Shown piece by piece: positions 12,521 through 21,374 of a stretch of DNA of 64,000 nucleotides (positions are counted from its first letter, which is position 1; each line of letters begins with the position of its first letter). Location of the stretch: positions 1 through 64,000 of the forward strand of contig NZ_JAATOW010000006.1 of assembly GCF_011806405.1 (NCBI RefSeq), read 5' to 3'. Both the position numbers and the translations under genes were made by a program. The notes below the pieces were generated by a model. The model did no database searches, was not told the DNA's origin, and saw only the letters and a program-made list of their open reading frames with translations. This DNA comes from Pseudooceanicola sp. HF7. Its GTDB lineage: Bacteria > Pseudomonadota > Alphaproteobacteria > Rhodobacterales > Rhodobacteraceae.

Positions 12521-12698
12521 TTTCAGGTGCCGCAAGCGATTGCGGAGAATAGGGAATCCGGTGCGGGCAAGCTGCCCTACTCCGGGACTGCCCCCGCAAC
12601 TGTAAGCAGTGAGCCTGCCCGACATGTCACTGGCGCCATCGGCGTCGGGAAGGCCGAGCGCGGCGCGGATCTGCGAAGTCAGGAGACCTGCCTGAAAC
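12521..12698 (+). promoter_or_regulatory. Cobalamin riboswitch controlling the MetE-like gene
   Basis: The plus-strand leader begins TTTCAGGTGCCGC and closes with GTCAGGAGACCTGCCTGAAA. Inside are GGGAATCCGGTGCGGG, ACTGCCCCCGCAACTGTAAG, GTCACTGG and GTCGGGAAGGCC, which are the conserved B12-aptamer blocks. A GGCGCCC/GGGGCGCC stem further down, before the start codon, may belong to the expression platform. It is oriented opposite to the nrd riboswitch, about 185 bases away. Confidence 0.92.
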
Positions 12699-12839
12699 GA
12701 TCACCTGTTCCGATCGCGGGGTGCGTATCGGGCGCGGCTTCTTCCGTAACGGTGACATTTCCGGCGCCCGGCATCTGCGGGGCGCCTTCCTGTGGCTGGC
12801 ACAGAGGCAAAGCGCCCGTGCCGAACCGAGAGACTTGTC

Positions 12840-13985
12840 ATGACGGCACTCGATACGACTTCCACCACCCGCCCCAACTCGCGCCGGGCCCCGTTCCGGG
12901 CCGATCACGTGGGTTCGCTTCTGCGCCCGGAGCCCGTGCAAACCCTGCGCGAGCGCGGCGTTTTCGACCATGAACTGACGCTGGTCGAAGACATGGCCGT
13001 GCGCGACCTGGTTGCCCTGCAAAGAGAGGCGGGGCTGCATGTCTTCACCGATGGCGAGGTGCGGCGCGCGTTTTGGCACTATGACTTCATGGGAATGCTG
13101 ACGGGTCTGGACATGAAGGCATCGCAGAAAAGCCTGCCTTTCAAGACAGAGCACAAGACCCCGCCGATCGAACCGCATCTGACCGGGCCGCTGGATTTCC
13201 CGGCCGATCACCCGATGCTGCAACACTTCACTTTCCTGAACGATCAGCTCACGCTGGCGGACGGGATTGCCAAGATCTCCATCCCAGGTCCGTCCGCCTG
13301 CCATTTCCGGATGGAGGCCGAGAATATAGAGCACGCGCCCTACCGAGATCCGGAGCAGCTGTTCCACGATATCGCGGCCACCTACCGCAAGGCGGTGCAG
13401 GCCTTCTACGACGCTGGCTGCCGCTACCTGCAGTTGGATGACATCTTCTTTGCCTACCTGGGGGATCCGAAGCAGCGTGAACAGCGCCGGACCATGGGGC
13501 AGGACCCTGATGAACTGGTGGGCAAATACGCCTGGATGCTGGAAGAGGCGATCAAGGACCGCCCCGAGGACATGGTGATCGGCATGCATATGTGCCGGGG
13601 CAACTTCCGCTCCTCTCACGTGGCCGAGGGCGGCTATGATCACGCGGCGGATGCGATCTTCAACCAGACCTCGGTTGATGTCTACTTCATGGAATACGAC
13701 ACCGAACGCGCTGGCGGTTTGGAGCCGCTCCGGCTTCTGCCCAAGGGCGACAAGCGCGTCATGGCCGGGTTCATCACGACGAAGACGCCGGAGCTGGAAA
13801 GCATCGACTGGCTGCGCGGCAAATTCGATGAGGCCGCAGAGTATGTCGACCTGGACCAACTGGGCATCGCGCCTCAATGCGGCTTCGCCTCTACCGAACA
13901 TGGCAATGCGGTTACCATGGAAGACCAGAAGCGCAAGCTTGAACTGGTGGTGAAGACCGCTCAGGCAATCTGGAACGAGGTCTGA
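12840..13985 (+). CDS. Single-domain MetE-like methionine synthase (core-MetE type)
   Basis: A 381-aa protein homologous to the C-terminal, zinc-containing catalytic half of cobalamin-independent methionine synthase; full MetE is about 750 aa. Zinc ligands are visible as His250 and Cys252 (GMHMCRGNF), probably Glu285 (YFMEYDTE) and Cys347 (APQCGFAS). DDIFFAYL and the N-terminal ADHVGSLLRP also fit the family. It should transfer a methyl group to homocysteine, but the donor is uncertain because it lacks the N-terminal folate-binding half. Some short homologues use methylcobalamin, others need a partner protein. Control by a B12 riboswitch argues that it works when B12 is low. ATG 12840 fits homology. 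Confidence 0.85.
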   Translation: MTALDTTSTTRPNSRRAPFRADHVGSLLRPEPVQTLRERGVFDHELTLVEDMAVRDLVALQREAGLHVFTDGEVRRAFWHYDFMGMLTGLDMKASQKSLPFKTEHKTPPIEPHLTGPLDFPADHPMLQHFTFLNDQLTLADGIAKISIPGPSACHFRMEAENIEHAPYRDPEQLFHDIAATYRKAVQAFYDAGCRYLQLDDIFFAYLGDPKQREQRRTMGQDPDELVGKYAWMLEEAIKDRPEDMVIGMHMCRGNFRSSHVAEGGYDHAADAIFNQTSVDVYFMEYDTERAGGLEPLRLLPKGDKRVMAGFITTKTPELESIDWLRGKFDEAAEYVDLDQLGIAPQCGFASTEHGNAVTMEDQKRKLELVVKTAQAIWNEV

Positions 13986-14287
13986 GGGCACATGTGTTTC
14001 AAGCTTCAGGCGGTACATGGGGCCGCCTGAGGCCTGGCTGACTGCTTCTGGTGGTCGAGAGTTTCTCTTTCTATTGGCCGATGTTGGCGGTGGCGTATCA
14101 CCGGTTCCAGCGGCGGGGCGGCAGGCGTGGCCGAATGATTGGAAAAGGGCAGGGCGCGGTGATGTTCTGCCATGGGCATGGGGAGGAAGATTCGGAGTTT
14201 ACGCCCCTTGGAAGGCTCATTTCCTTGTCCGAAGCGGACTTAGTCCATGGGACGTTGGGGCAAGGTAAGAAAAAGCGAAAATCGTGC
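13986..14287. other. Intergenic region without convincing gene
   Basis: Two overlapping open frames start here, at 14017 and 14051, on the plus strand. Their products have no recognisable domain and look like translated GC-rich spacer. The second overlaps the tRNA promoter and tRNA gene. I treat the region as non-coding. No clear terminator for the MetE-like gene is visible. Confidence 0.5.
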
Positions 14288-14316
14288 TTGACGCTCGACG
14301 GACCTCAGCCTAGAAC
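14288..14316 (+). promoter_or_regulatory. Sigma-70 promoter of first tRNA-Asp
   Basis: TTGACG (14288-14293) and TAGAAC (14311-14316) are separated by 17 bases and end 18 bases before the tRNA. This is near-ideal spacing for a stable-RNA promoter. Confidence 0.75.
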
Positions 14317-14334
14317 GCGCTCCACGGCAGCTGC

Positions 14335-14411
14335 GCGGTTGTAGCTCAGTTGGTTAGAGTACCGGCCTGTCACGCCGGGGGTCGCGGGTTCGAGCCCCGT
14401 CAACCGCGCCA
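14335..14411 (+). tRNA. tRNA-Asp (anticodon GUC)
   Basis: A 77-base cloverleaf with a seven-pair acceptor stem (GCGGTTG with CAACCGC), discriminator G and encoded CCA. The D-arm region is AGCTCAGTTGGTTAGAGT, the anticodon loop reads CCTGTCACG, and the T-arm is GCGGGTTCGAGCCCCGT. It is identical to the copy at 14696. Confidence 0.97.
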
Positions 14412-14422
14412 CTGCCGTAATG

Positions 14423-14458
14423 AAAAGCGCCCGAGCCTTTTGGCTTTGGGCGCTTTTT
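14423..14458 (+). terminator. Terminator of first tRNA-Asp
   Basis: AAAAGCGCCC pairs with GGGCGCTTTT across an inner GAGCC...GGCTT stem and is followed by T residues, 12 bases after the tRNA. Confidence 0.85.
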
Positions 14459-14655
14459 CGTTTTCGCGGGATGATGCGGCGCGCGCGCCGGGGGCGCGAC
14501 GCCCCGCTCACCATCACCGGCGTTTTTCGAAGACGAAGGCTCTGACGTTTGTCCAATCCTGTCCACAAGACCGTGGCAAGGCGGGGTGAAACGGGCAGCC
14601 ATTGGAGTGACTCAAGGGCAGGCGGAAAAAGCTGCTCAGGGGCTGAGTTTTTGGA

Positions 14656-14684
14656 TTGACGCCCCGCGCCACCCGGTCTATTCC
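14656..14684 (+). promoter_or_regulatory. Sigma-70 promoter of second tRNA-Asp
   Basis: TTGACG (14656-14661) and TATTCC (14679-14684) with a 17-base spacer, placed 11 bases before the tRNA. The second tRNA therefore has its own promoter rather than depending on read-through. Confidence 0.65.
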
Positions 14685-14695
14685 GCCCCTCACGC

Positions 14696-14772
14696 GCGGT
14701 TGTAGCTCAGTTGGTTAGAGTACCGGCCTGTCACGCCGGGGGTCGCGGGTTCGAGCCCCGTCAACCGCGCCA
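14696..14772 (+). tRNA. tRNA-Asp (anticodon GUC), second copy
   Basis: Identical over all 77 bases to the tRNA at 14335, including the encoded CCA. The flanks differ, so only the gene itself (and a little around it) was duplicated or kept identical by gene conversion. No obvious terminator follows. Confidence 0.97.
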
Positions 14773-14829
14773 TTTTCCCTTCAGAACAAATGGTTAAGAT
14801 GCGTTCTTCACCCCCTTGTGGGGCCCGTC

Positions 14830-15237
14830 CTAAGGATGGGAATGAAGATCGGCATAGGTATATCCATCCGGCCAGATACCGATCCAGAGCCACTTCTTGC
14901 GGTGGGTCAGTTGCAGCGTCACATGCTGCAAATGGTCCAGGTCCAGCCAGACGCGGATCGTCTTGTCAGCTTCCTTGAAATAGGGCGGCTTCAGCTCTGA
15001 CCTTGGGCGGAAGCGGATGATGCCGCGGTCCACCTTGCTGTTCGGGCTGGCCGTTCCATCCACCTCGATCTGCGCAAGGCCGCGCATGGATTCGCTGCGT
15101 TCGGCGGCTGTGGTGTGGATGGCGTCACGGATGAACAGGATTTCCCTGCGCACTTGGGACAGCGGGGTGGAGGCCTGGGGCTCGGCCTCCAGTGCCGCGA
15201 TGCGCGCGGCGATTTCCGCTTCGATGTCGAAAGCCAT
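14830..15237 (-). CDS. Conserved hypothetical protein (135 aa)
   Basis: A soluble acidic protein with no domain I recognise. The N-terminal part (residues about 4-60) is helical and charged; the C-terminal half is strand-like and ends WLWIGIWPDGYTYADLHSHP. ATG 15237 is preferred over the ATG six bases earlier because AAGGAG then has normal spacing. It lies 36 bases downstream of the M20 peptidase on the same strand and may share its transcript. Codon pattern and RBS support a real gene; the function is unknown. Confidence 0.7.
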   Translation of the reverse strand: MAFDIEAEIAARIAALEAEPQASTPLSQVRREILFIRDAIHTTAAERSESMRGLAQIEVDGTASPNSKVDRGIIRFRPRSELKPPYFKEADKTIRVWLDLDHLQHVTLQLTHRKKWLWIGIWPDGYTYADLHSHP

Positions 15238-15273
15238 GGGCATCTCCTTTCAGATCGGCCCATGGCGTCATCT

Positions 15274-16662
15274 TCAGCCCCTGGTCAGAGCATCAAGCAC
15301 ACGGGCCCAGCTTCTCATTCCTTTATGAAAGGCGTTAAGATCGTATTTCTCGTTCGGAGAATGGATCTGGTCGTCGTCGTTGCCGAAGCCGATCAGCATC
15401 GCGTCCATGTCGAGAATGCGCTTGAAATGCCCGGCGATCGGGATGGAGCCACCGCACCCGACGTAGGCTGCCGCATTGGGCCATTCGTCCGAAAGCGCCA
15501 GGCGGGCCTGTTCGAAGCTGGGTGCAGAGGTTTCCATGATGCCGGCTGCGCTGGCGCCATGTCCGTGGAACTCCACCTTGCAGTCTTCCGGCAGCATGGA
15601 TTGCACATAGGCGCGGAAGCTCTCGCGGATCTTCAGCGGGTCCTGCTGGAAGACCAGCCGGAAGGAAATCTTGGCATGGGCCTTGGAGGGCAGCACGGTC
15701 TTGAAGCCTTCGCCGGTGTAGCCACCCCAGATGCCGTTGACCTCGCAGGTTGGGCGGGACCAGATCTGTTCCAGCCCGGAACGGCCCTTTTCCCCGGCAG
15801 GGACGCTCAGCCCGACCTCGCCAAGGAAGCCTTCGTCGCTGAAATCAAGATTGTCCCACTGCGCTTTCACCTCCGGATCAAGTTCCGGGACGCCATCGTA
15901 GAAGCCGGGGACGGTGATACGGCCGTCCTCGTCATGCAGGTTGGCGATGACCTTTGACAGGACCCGGATCGGATTGCGGGAAATGCCACCGTACATGCCG
16001 GAGTGCAGGTCCTTTTCGGGGCCGGTGATGGTCAGCTCTTCGCCCAGCAGGCCGCGCAGCATGGTGACGATGGCGGGAGTCGTCGGGTTGAACATGCCGG
16101 TGTCGCAGATCAGTGCCAGGTCGCATTTCAGCTCTTCGGCATTCTCCTTCATGAACGGCACGAGGGAGGGCGACCCCGATTCCTCTTCTCCTTCCAGGAA
16201 GAAGGTGATCTTGCAGGGCAGGCTGCCGTGCTCTGCCTTCCAGGCACGACAGGCCTCGACGAAGGTCATGAGCTGGCCCTTGTCATCCGCAGCGCCCCGG
16301 CCGCGGATCACTTTGCCGCTGGGGGTGTCCTGCACTTCGGGGTCGAAGGGATCGCGGTCCCAGAGGTTCAACGGATCGACCGGCTGTACGTCGTAGTGTC
16401 CGTAGAACAGCAGGTGCGGCACATCCTTGCCGTCCGGCCCGTCCACGTGTCCGACGACCATCGGGTGGCCAGGGGTGGGGCGCTTGGTGGCGCTGACCCC
16501 TAGGCTTTCCAAGTCCGCCACCAGCCAGTCAGCGGCGGTCTGGCAATCTTTCTTGTAGGCCGGATCGGTGGAGATCGAAGGGATGCGCAGAAGCTCCAAC
16601 AACCGCTCCGTCGCGGCCGGAAGGTCTGAGTCGATACGAGAGAGGACGGAATCGAGGGACAT
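15274..16662 (-). CDS. M20-family dipeptidase / metallopeptidase
   Basis: A 462-aa zinc exopeptidase of family M20 (carnosinase/CNDP-like branch). Metal and catalytic motifs are YGHYDVQP (His89, Asp91), GRGAADDKG (Asp126) and EGEEESGS (Glu159/160); a later metal-binding CDTGMF and a C-terminal His in DQIHSPNEKYD complete the site. The lid/dimerisation domain is inserted around LHSGMYGGISRNP. It should cleave dipeptides or related amides in the cytoplasm. ATG 16662 follows GGAGATCCC; the frame is open further upstream but without homology. Confidence 0.9.
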   Translation of the reverse strand: MSLDSVLSRIDSDLPAATERLLELLRIPSISTDPAYKKDCQTAADWLVADLESLGVSATKRPTPGHPMVVGHVDGPDGKDVPHLLFYGHYDVQPVDPLNLWDRDPFDPEVQDTPSGKVIRGRGAADDKGQLMTFVEACRAWKAEHGSLPCKITFFLEGEEESGSPSLVPFMKENAEELKCDLALICDTGMFNPTTPAIVTMLRGLLGEELTITGPEKDLHSGMYGGISRNPIRVLSKVIANLHDEDGRITVPGFYDGVPELDPEVKAQWDNLDFSDEGFLGEVGLSVPAGEKGRSGLEQIWSRPTCEVNGIWGGYTGEGFKTVLPSKAHAKISFRLVFQQDPLKIRESFRAYVQSMLPEDCKVEFHGHGASAAGIMETSAPSFEQARLALSDEWPNAAAYVGCGGSIPIAGHFKRILDMDAMLIGFGNDDDQIHSPNEKYDLNAFHKGMRSWARVLDALTRG

Positions 16663-17218
16663 GGGATCTCCTGTTCTTTGTTGGCGAGACCGTAGCATCG
16701 GCAGGCATGGTGTCCAGCCGAGCGCGGCGGAGGGCCAGCTCACGGAAAAGTTTTCCGGGGATTGACGTGCGGGCAGTCAAGCGGCCAATCTCCCGTTTAG
16801 CGAGAGCCGTTCTGCCTTGCATCGACGTGGAACAGGGGATGAGGGAGGGCCTGCTCCCCCGCGCCACATGGGCGCAGGAGAGCAGGGTAAATGAACAGGT
16901 AATCCTAAAGTATTAGTTAGCAGGCGAGGAAAATTCACTTTGAATACATGAGACAGGATTGTTGTCCCAAACCCATTCGTAAAGTAGGAACTGGACAATC
17001 AGGGCGGGAAACGTTTAGCGCTGCTGAAAATTACGGCGTCTGTTCAGAGCTGCTGTTTGGCTGTGCATGTCTTGATCTGTGTCAAAGCCGCGGGGGAGCG
17101 GCAATTTGTACGGTGGGACGTGGGGTTGGAACTTCTTATTGTCATTCCAAATCGGGACAGGTGGTGTTAGACCCGCATGGCCCGCACCCGGCACCACGAA
17201 GCAAGAAGAGGGTAGCCC
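16663..17218. other. Divergent promoter region between M20 peptidase and hemA
   Basis: This 556-base gap has no credible gene. It contains AT-rich stretches (about 16895-16950) and the FNR-like box before hemA. The long open frames crossing it on both strands are shadows with poor composition. Confidence 0.6.
17072..17085. promoter_or_regulatory. FNR/FnrL-type binding site before hemA
   Basis: TTGATCTGTGTCAA matches the FNR consensus TTGAT-N4-ATCAA at nine of ten defined positions. It lies about 134 bases before the GTG of hemA. FnrL is known to regulate hemA in Rhodobacter species, so oxygen control of tetrapyrrole synthesis is the natural reading. Confidence 0.7.
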
Positions 17219-18442
17219 GTGAGTTACGAAGCCCAACTGGACCAGGCCATCGGCAAATTGCACGAAGAAGGCCGTTACCGCACGTTCATCGATATCGTGC
17301 GTCACAAGGGGCAATTTCCCCACGCGACCTGGCGCCGTCCGGATGGGACCGAGGCGCCTGTTACGGTCTGGTGCGGTAATGACTACCTTGGGATGGGGCA
17401 GCACCCCGTTGTGCTGAACGCCATGCATGAGGCGATCGACGACACGGGCGCGGGATCGGGCGGGACCCGGAACATCTCCGGCACCACGCTCTATCACAAG
17501 GCGCTGGAAGCGGAGCTGGCGGACCTGCACGGCAAGGAAGCCGCGCTTCTCTTCACCTCTGCCTATATCGCCAATGACGCGACGCTTTCGACCCTGCCGA
17601 AGCTGTTCCCGGGCCTGATCATTTATTCCGACGCGCTCAACCACGCCTCGATGATCGAAGGTGTGCGCCGCAACGGCGGTGCGAAGCGGATCTTCCGTCA
17701 CAATGACGTCGCGCATCTGCGCGAGCTGCTGGAAGCGGATGATCCCAAGGCCCCCAAGCTGATCGCCTTTGAGTCCGTCTATTCGATGGATGGCGATTTC
17801 GGTCCGATTGAAGAGATCTGCGACCTCGCCGATGAATTCGGCGCTTTGACCTATATCGATGAAGTGCACGCCGTGGGGATGTACGGCCCGCGTGGTGGTG
17901 GCGTGACCGAGCGTGACCGCCTTGCGCATCGCATCGACATCGTGAACGGCACCCTGGCCAAGGCCTATGGCGTGATGGGCGGCTATATCGCTGCCACCGC
18001 CAAGATGTGCGACGCGATCCGGTCCTATGCACCGGGCTTCATCTTCACGACGTCGCTGCCGCCCTCTGTCGCCGCCGGTGCTGCGGCATCCGTCAAGCAT
18101 CTGAAGAGCGACCAGGCGATCCGTGACAAGCATCAGGAACACGCCAGGATCCTCAAGACCCGCCTGAAGGGCATGGGCCTGCCGCTGATCGATCACGGAA
18201 GCCATATCGTGCCGGTGATCGTGGGCAACCCGGTGCACACCAAGATGCTCTCCGACATGCTGCTGGAAGATCATGGGATCTACGTTCAGCCGATCAATTT
18301 CCCAACCGTTCCGCGCGGAACGGAGCGTCTGCGCTTCACGCCTTCGCCGGTTCATGGGCCGCTGGAAATGGAAAAACTGATCCGGGCAATGGATGCCCTG
18401 TGGTCCCATTGCGCGCTGAACCGCCAGGAGCTGGCGGGCTGA
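17219..18442 (+). CDS. hemA: 5-aminolevulinate synthase
   Basis: ALA synthase (407 aa) condenses glycine and succinyl-CoA to 5-aminolevulinate with pyridoxal phosphate, the first step of haem, bacteriochlorophyll and B12 synthesis in alphaproteobacteria. The PLP lysine is Lys248 in [14 protein letters not shown], the same number as in the Rhodobacter enzyme. Other family marks are [13 protein letters not shown] (residues 77-89) and [17 protein letters not shown] (212-228). The start is GTG 17219, with AGAGGGTAG upstream. An FNR-like box precedes it and a terminator hairpin follows. Confidence 0.97.
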   Translation: MSYEAQLDQAIGKLHEEGRYRTFIDIVRHKGQFPHATWRRPDGTEAPVTVWCGNDYLGMGQHPVVLNAMHEAIDDTGAGSGGTRNISGTTLYHKALEAELADLHGKEAALLFTSAYIANDATLSTLPKLFPGLIIYSDALNHASMIEGVRRNGGAKRIFRHNDVAHLRELLEADDPKAPKLIAFESVYSMDGDFGPIEEICDLADEFGALTYIDEVHAVGMYGPRGGGVTERDRLAHRIDIVNGTLAKAYGVMGGYIAATAKMCDAIRSYAPGFIFTTSLPPSVAAGAAASVKHLKSDQAIRDKHQEHARILKTRLKGMGLPLIDHGSHIVPVIVGNPVHTKMLSDMLLEDHGIYVQPINFPTVPRGTERLRFTPSPVHGPLEMEKLIRAMDALWSHCALNRQELAG

Positions 18443-18495
18443 TCGAAGCGGCAACGCAGGCTGGTTCGACAGCCAGACTTCGCAGAGCGGGGTAG

Positions 18496-18525
18496 GGAGG
18501 CGCTTTTAAAAGTGCCTTCCTTTTT
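18496..18525 (+). terminator. Terminator after hemA
   Basis: GGAGGCGCTTTT and AAAAGTGCCTTCC form a hairpin followed by TTTTT, about 55 bases after the hemA stop. Confidence 0.7.
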
Positions 18526-18874
18526 AAGAAGCGCGCGCCATGTCTTGGCGCCGCTTCGTCGGTTTCGGGTTGTATCGACCGGGAGGGTCTGCGTAATTTG
18601 CCCCGACATTACCGCATTTTTTACGCATTCTTTACGTCCGACTCATAGGTTTTCCCGCGTTAGGGTTTGATGAAACTCACAGTTCGCCCTATGGTGGAGT
18701 TAAGGGTGAGTCATTCGTCAAGCGCAAGTTTGGTTGGCGGTTAAGCGCCCAACCACCAAGGGAACCAGTCGGAAATCCGCAATTCTCCTTGAAACGTGTT
18801 ACCTTGTTATAAACAAAGAAGGTGGCTCGAATCTGGGGATTATCGAGCTACAAGATCGCAGATGGGGCAGCGGC
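18526..18874. other. Leader/promoter region of the RodZ-like gene
   Basis: No gene seen. Notable is a tandem pair of GCATTTTTTACG and GCATTCTTTACG (about 18614-18637). An in-frame extension of the RodZ-like frame begins at 18734, but homology starts at 18875. Confidence 0.45.
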
Positions 18875-20122
18875 ATGACACGGCGTTCGGGACGGCCGGA
18901 TCGGGGTAGAGATCAGGCGGTCGAAAAACCGAAGAGTTTTGACGATTTCGAGCTTCGGCTCGGAGACGTCATGCGGGGCGAGCGGGCGACGCTTGGTAAA
19001 TCCCTGCTGGATGTGCAACGCGAGTTGCGCATCAAAGCCAATTACATTGCAGCCATAGAGAACTGTGATCCGGCGGCTTTCGATACGCCCGGTTTCATCG
19101 CAGGCTACGTGCGGTCTTACTCCCGCTACCTCGGGATGGACCCCGATGACACCTTCGACAAGTTCTGCGTGGAAAGCGGTTTTACCTCCGCCAACGGCAG
19201 CTCCTTCCAGGCCAAGCCGAAACCTGAGAAGGCGAAGAAGGAAGAGAAGCCGCTGACCTCAGGCGGGCTGACCCGTGATCCCTTCACCGCCCCCAACACC
19301 CCCTTCATCCCGGAAGGTGATCGGCTGTTTTCGCGGGTCGAACCGGCTGCCATCGGCTCTGCGCTGGTGCTTCTGGCCGTGATCGGTGGACTGGCCTATG
19401 GCGGTTATGCCGTGCTGAACGAGATCCAGCGCGTTCAATTCGCCCCGGTTGAGAACCGGCCTGAGGTTCTTGCCGATCTCGATCCGCTCGCCGGGGCAAC
19501 CCGCACCATGGACGATCCGGTCTCGGGCGAACAGAGCGCAGGCCTTGGCGTGCCGCAGGTTGAGGGGATCGATCGCCTCTATCGCCCCAAGGCGCTTGAT
19601 GTGCCTGTCGTCGTCTCGCGCGATGCGCCGATTTCTATGCTGAACCCGTCCCAGATTGGCACCTTTGCCGCTGGTCCGGAAGTGACCGCCCCTTCGCTGC
19701 CCGTCGATGACACGGTCGTGGAACTTGCGGCTCTGACCCAGGAAGAGGCCAATCCGGTCCCGCAGGTCGTTGCCCCCGCGCAGCCGGGTGTTTCCCTGCT
19801 GGCGGTCCGCCCGGCCTGGGTGCGCGTGCAATCGGCAGAGGGATCCATCATATTTGAGAAGATCATGGATGCGGGTGAAACCTACCAGTTGCCGAATTCC
19901 GAAGAGGCGCCGATCCTGCGTGCCGGCATGTCGGGGTCCGTCTACTTCCAGGTGGACGGGGAACTCTACGGTCCTGCCGGCAGCGGCACGTCCGCCGTGC
20001 GTAACATCGCGCTTGCGGCTGAAGAGCTGAAGGACAGCTTCCAGGTCGCTGACCTGACCCTGGATCCTGAGGCGGCCCGTGTCGTTGCGGTTGCGGAAGC
20101 CGATCTTCCCATCGCGGACTGA
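18875..20122 (+). CDS. RodZ-like membrane protein (HTH_25, TM, DUF4115)
   Basis: A 415-aa protein with the RodZ layout. A cytoplasmic helix-turn-helix domain (residues about 27-95, LGKSLLDVQRELRIKANYIAAIE) is followed by a charged linker rich in Lys/Pro. One transmembrane helix (about 160-181, AIGSALVLLAVIGGLAYGGYAV) leads to a periplasmic region ending in a DUF4115 domain (about 325-400, RPAWVRVQSAEGSIIFEKIMDAGETYQLP). RodZ links MreB to the cell-wall elongation complex; in bacteria without classical rod growth the role can differ. ATG 18875 is chosen from domain start. ispG lies 121 bases downstream on the same strand, a common linkage with rodZ genes. Confidence 0.85.
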   Translation: MTRRSGRPDRGRDQAVEKPKSFDDFELRLGDVMRGERATLGKSLLDVQRELRIKANYIAAIENCDPAAFDTPGFIAGYVRSYSRYLGMDPDDTFDKFCVESGFTSANGSSFQAKPKPEKAKKEEKPLTSGGLTRDPFTAPNTPFIPEGDRLFSRVEPAAIGSALVLLAVIGGLAYGGYAVLNEIQRVQFAPVENRPEVLADLDPLAGATRTMDDPVSGEQSAGLGVPQVEGIDRLYRPKALDVPVVVSRDAPISMLNPSQIGTFAAGPEVTAPSLPVDDTVVELAALTQEEANPVPQVVAPAQPGVSLLAVRPAWVRVQSAEGSIIFEKIMDAGETYQLPNSEEAPILRAGMSGSVYFQVDGELYGPAGSGTSAVRNIALAAEELKDSFQVADLTLDPEAARVVAVAEADLPIAD

Positions 20123-20243
20123 CCTCACCGAATTGTAATCCTAACCCCTGTATCTGAACGCGCCATCGGCACGGTGGAGCGATTGTGTTCCGCCGGGCGG
20201 ATCGTTATCCAAGGGCCAGGCATTCCGCGAAAGGCCAACTACC

Positions 20244-21374
20244 ATGTCGCACAATCCCATCCGTCCCTGGCGCAACATTGACCGCCGCAAGAGCCGCCAG
20301 ATCATGGTGGGCAACGTGCCGGTCGGGGGCGGGGCGCCGATTTCCGTCCAGACGATGACCAACACGGATTCCTCGGATGTGAAGGCGACGCTGGCCCAGG
20401 TGATCCAAGCCGCCGAGGCCGGCGCCGATATCGTGCGTATTTCAGAGCCCGACCAGGCCGCCACGAAAGCGCTGAAAGAGATCGTGCGCGAAAGCCCCGT
20501 GCCGATCGTTGCGGATATCCATTTCCACTACAAGCGCGCTATCGAGGCTGCCGAAGCAGGGGCCGCCTGCCTGCGGATCAATCCGGGCAACATCGGCGAT
20601 GAAAAGCGCGTGGCGGAAGTGATCCGCGCGGCAAAGGATCATGGCTGCTCCATCAGGATCGGCGTGAACGCCGGCAGTCTTGAGAAGCACCTGCTCGAGA
20701 AATACGGCGAACCCTGTCCCGACGCGATGGTGGAAAGTGGGCTGGACCACATCCGCATCCTCCAGGACCACGATTTTCACGAATTCAAGATTTCGGTGAA
20801 GGCATCGGATGTCTTCATGTCAGCGGCGGCCTACCAGATGCTGGCAGAGGCGACGGACGCGCCGATCCACCTTGGTATCACCGAGGCCGGTGGCCTGACG
20901 GCCGGCACGATCAAGAGCGCCATCGGGCTGGGCAATCTTCTGTGGATGGGCATCGGCGATACGCTGCGCGTCTCCCTCTCTGCCGATCCGGTGGAAGAGG
21001 TGAAGGTCGGATACGAGATCCTGAAATCCTTGGGTCTGCGCCATCGCGGCGTGAACATCATTTCCTGCCCCTCCTGCGCGCGCCAGGGCTTCGACGTCAT
21101 CAGGACGGTGGAGACGCTTGAAAAGCGGCTGGAGCACATCAAGACCCCCATGTCCCTGTCCATCATCGGATGCGTGGTAAACGGGCCGGGCGAGGCACTG
21201 ATGACTGACGTCGGCTTCACCGGCGGTGGCGCCGGCTCTGGCATGGTCTACTTGGCGGGCAAGGCCAGCCACAAGATGTCCAACGACCAGATGATCGATC
21301 ATATCGTCGAAGAGGTCGAGAAACGTGCCGAGGCAATCGAAGATGGGGCGGTGGCTGCTCAGGCGGCCGAGTAA
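20244..21374 (+). CDS. ispG: 4-hydroxy-3-methylbut-2-enyl diphosphate synthase (flavodoxin)
   Basis: IspG (GcpE, 376 aa) makes HMBPP from MEcPP in the MEP isoprenoid pathway. The [4Fe-4S] ligands are visible: Cys275 and Cys278 (SCPSCARQG), Cys310 (GCVVNGPGE) and Glu317. The N-terminal TIM-barrel begins [30 protein letters not shown]-like. The length is that of the bacterial short form. The stop codon TAA abuts the stop codon of the convergent DsbA-like gene with no base between. Confidence 0.97.
   Translation: MSHNPIRPWRNIDRRKSRQIMVGNVPVGGGAPISVQTMTNTDSSDVKATLAQVIQAAEAGADIVRISEPDQAATKALKEIVRESPVPIVADIHFHYKRAIEAAEAGAACLRINPGNIGDEKRVAEVIRAAKDHGCSIRIGVNAGSLEKHLLEKYGEPCPDAMVESGLDHIRILQDHDFHEFKISVKASDVFMSAAAYQMLAEATDAPIHLGITEAGGLTAGTIKSAIGLGNLLWMGIGDTLRVSLSADPVEEVKVGYEILKSLGLRHRGVNIISCPSCARQGFDVIRTVETLEKRLEHIKTPMSLSIIGCVVNGPGEALMTDVGFTGGGAGSGMVYLAGKASHKMSNDQMIDHIVEEVEKRAEAIEDGAVAAQAAE

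Noticed and set aside
14017-14344. Two small plus-strand frames before the first tRNA
   Set aside because: No domain, and one runs into the tRNA promoter and gene; composition is that of spacer DNA.
14335-14772. tRNA-Asp pair as integration site of a mobile element
   Set aside because: No integrase, no partial tRNA duplicate and no foreign-looking genes are found nearby.
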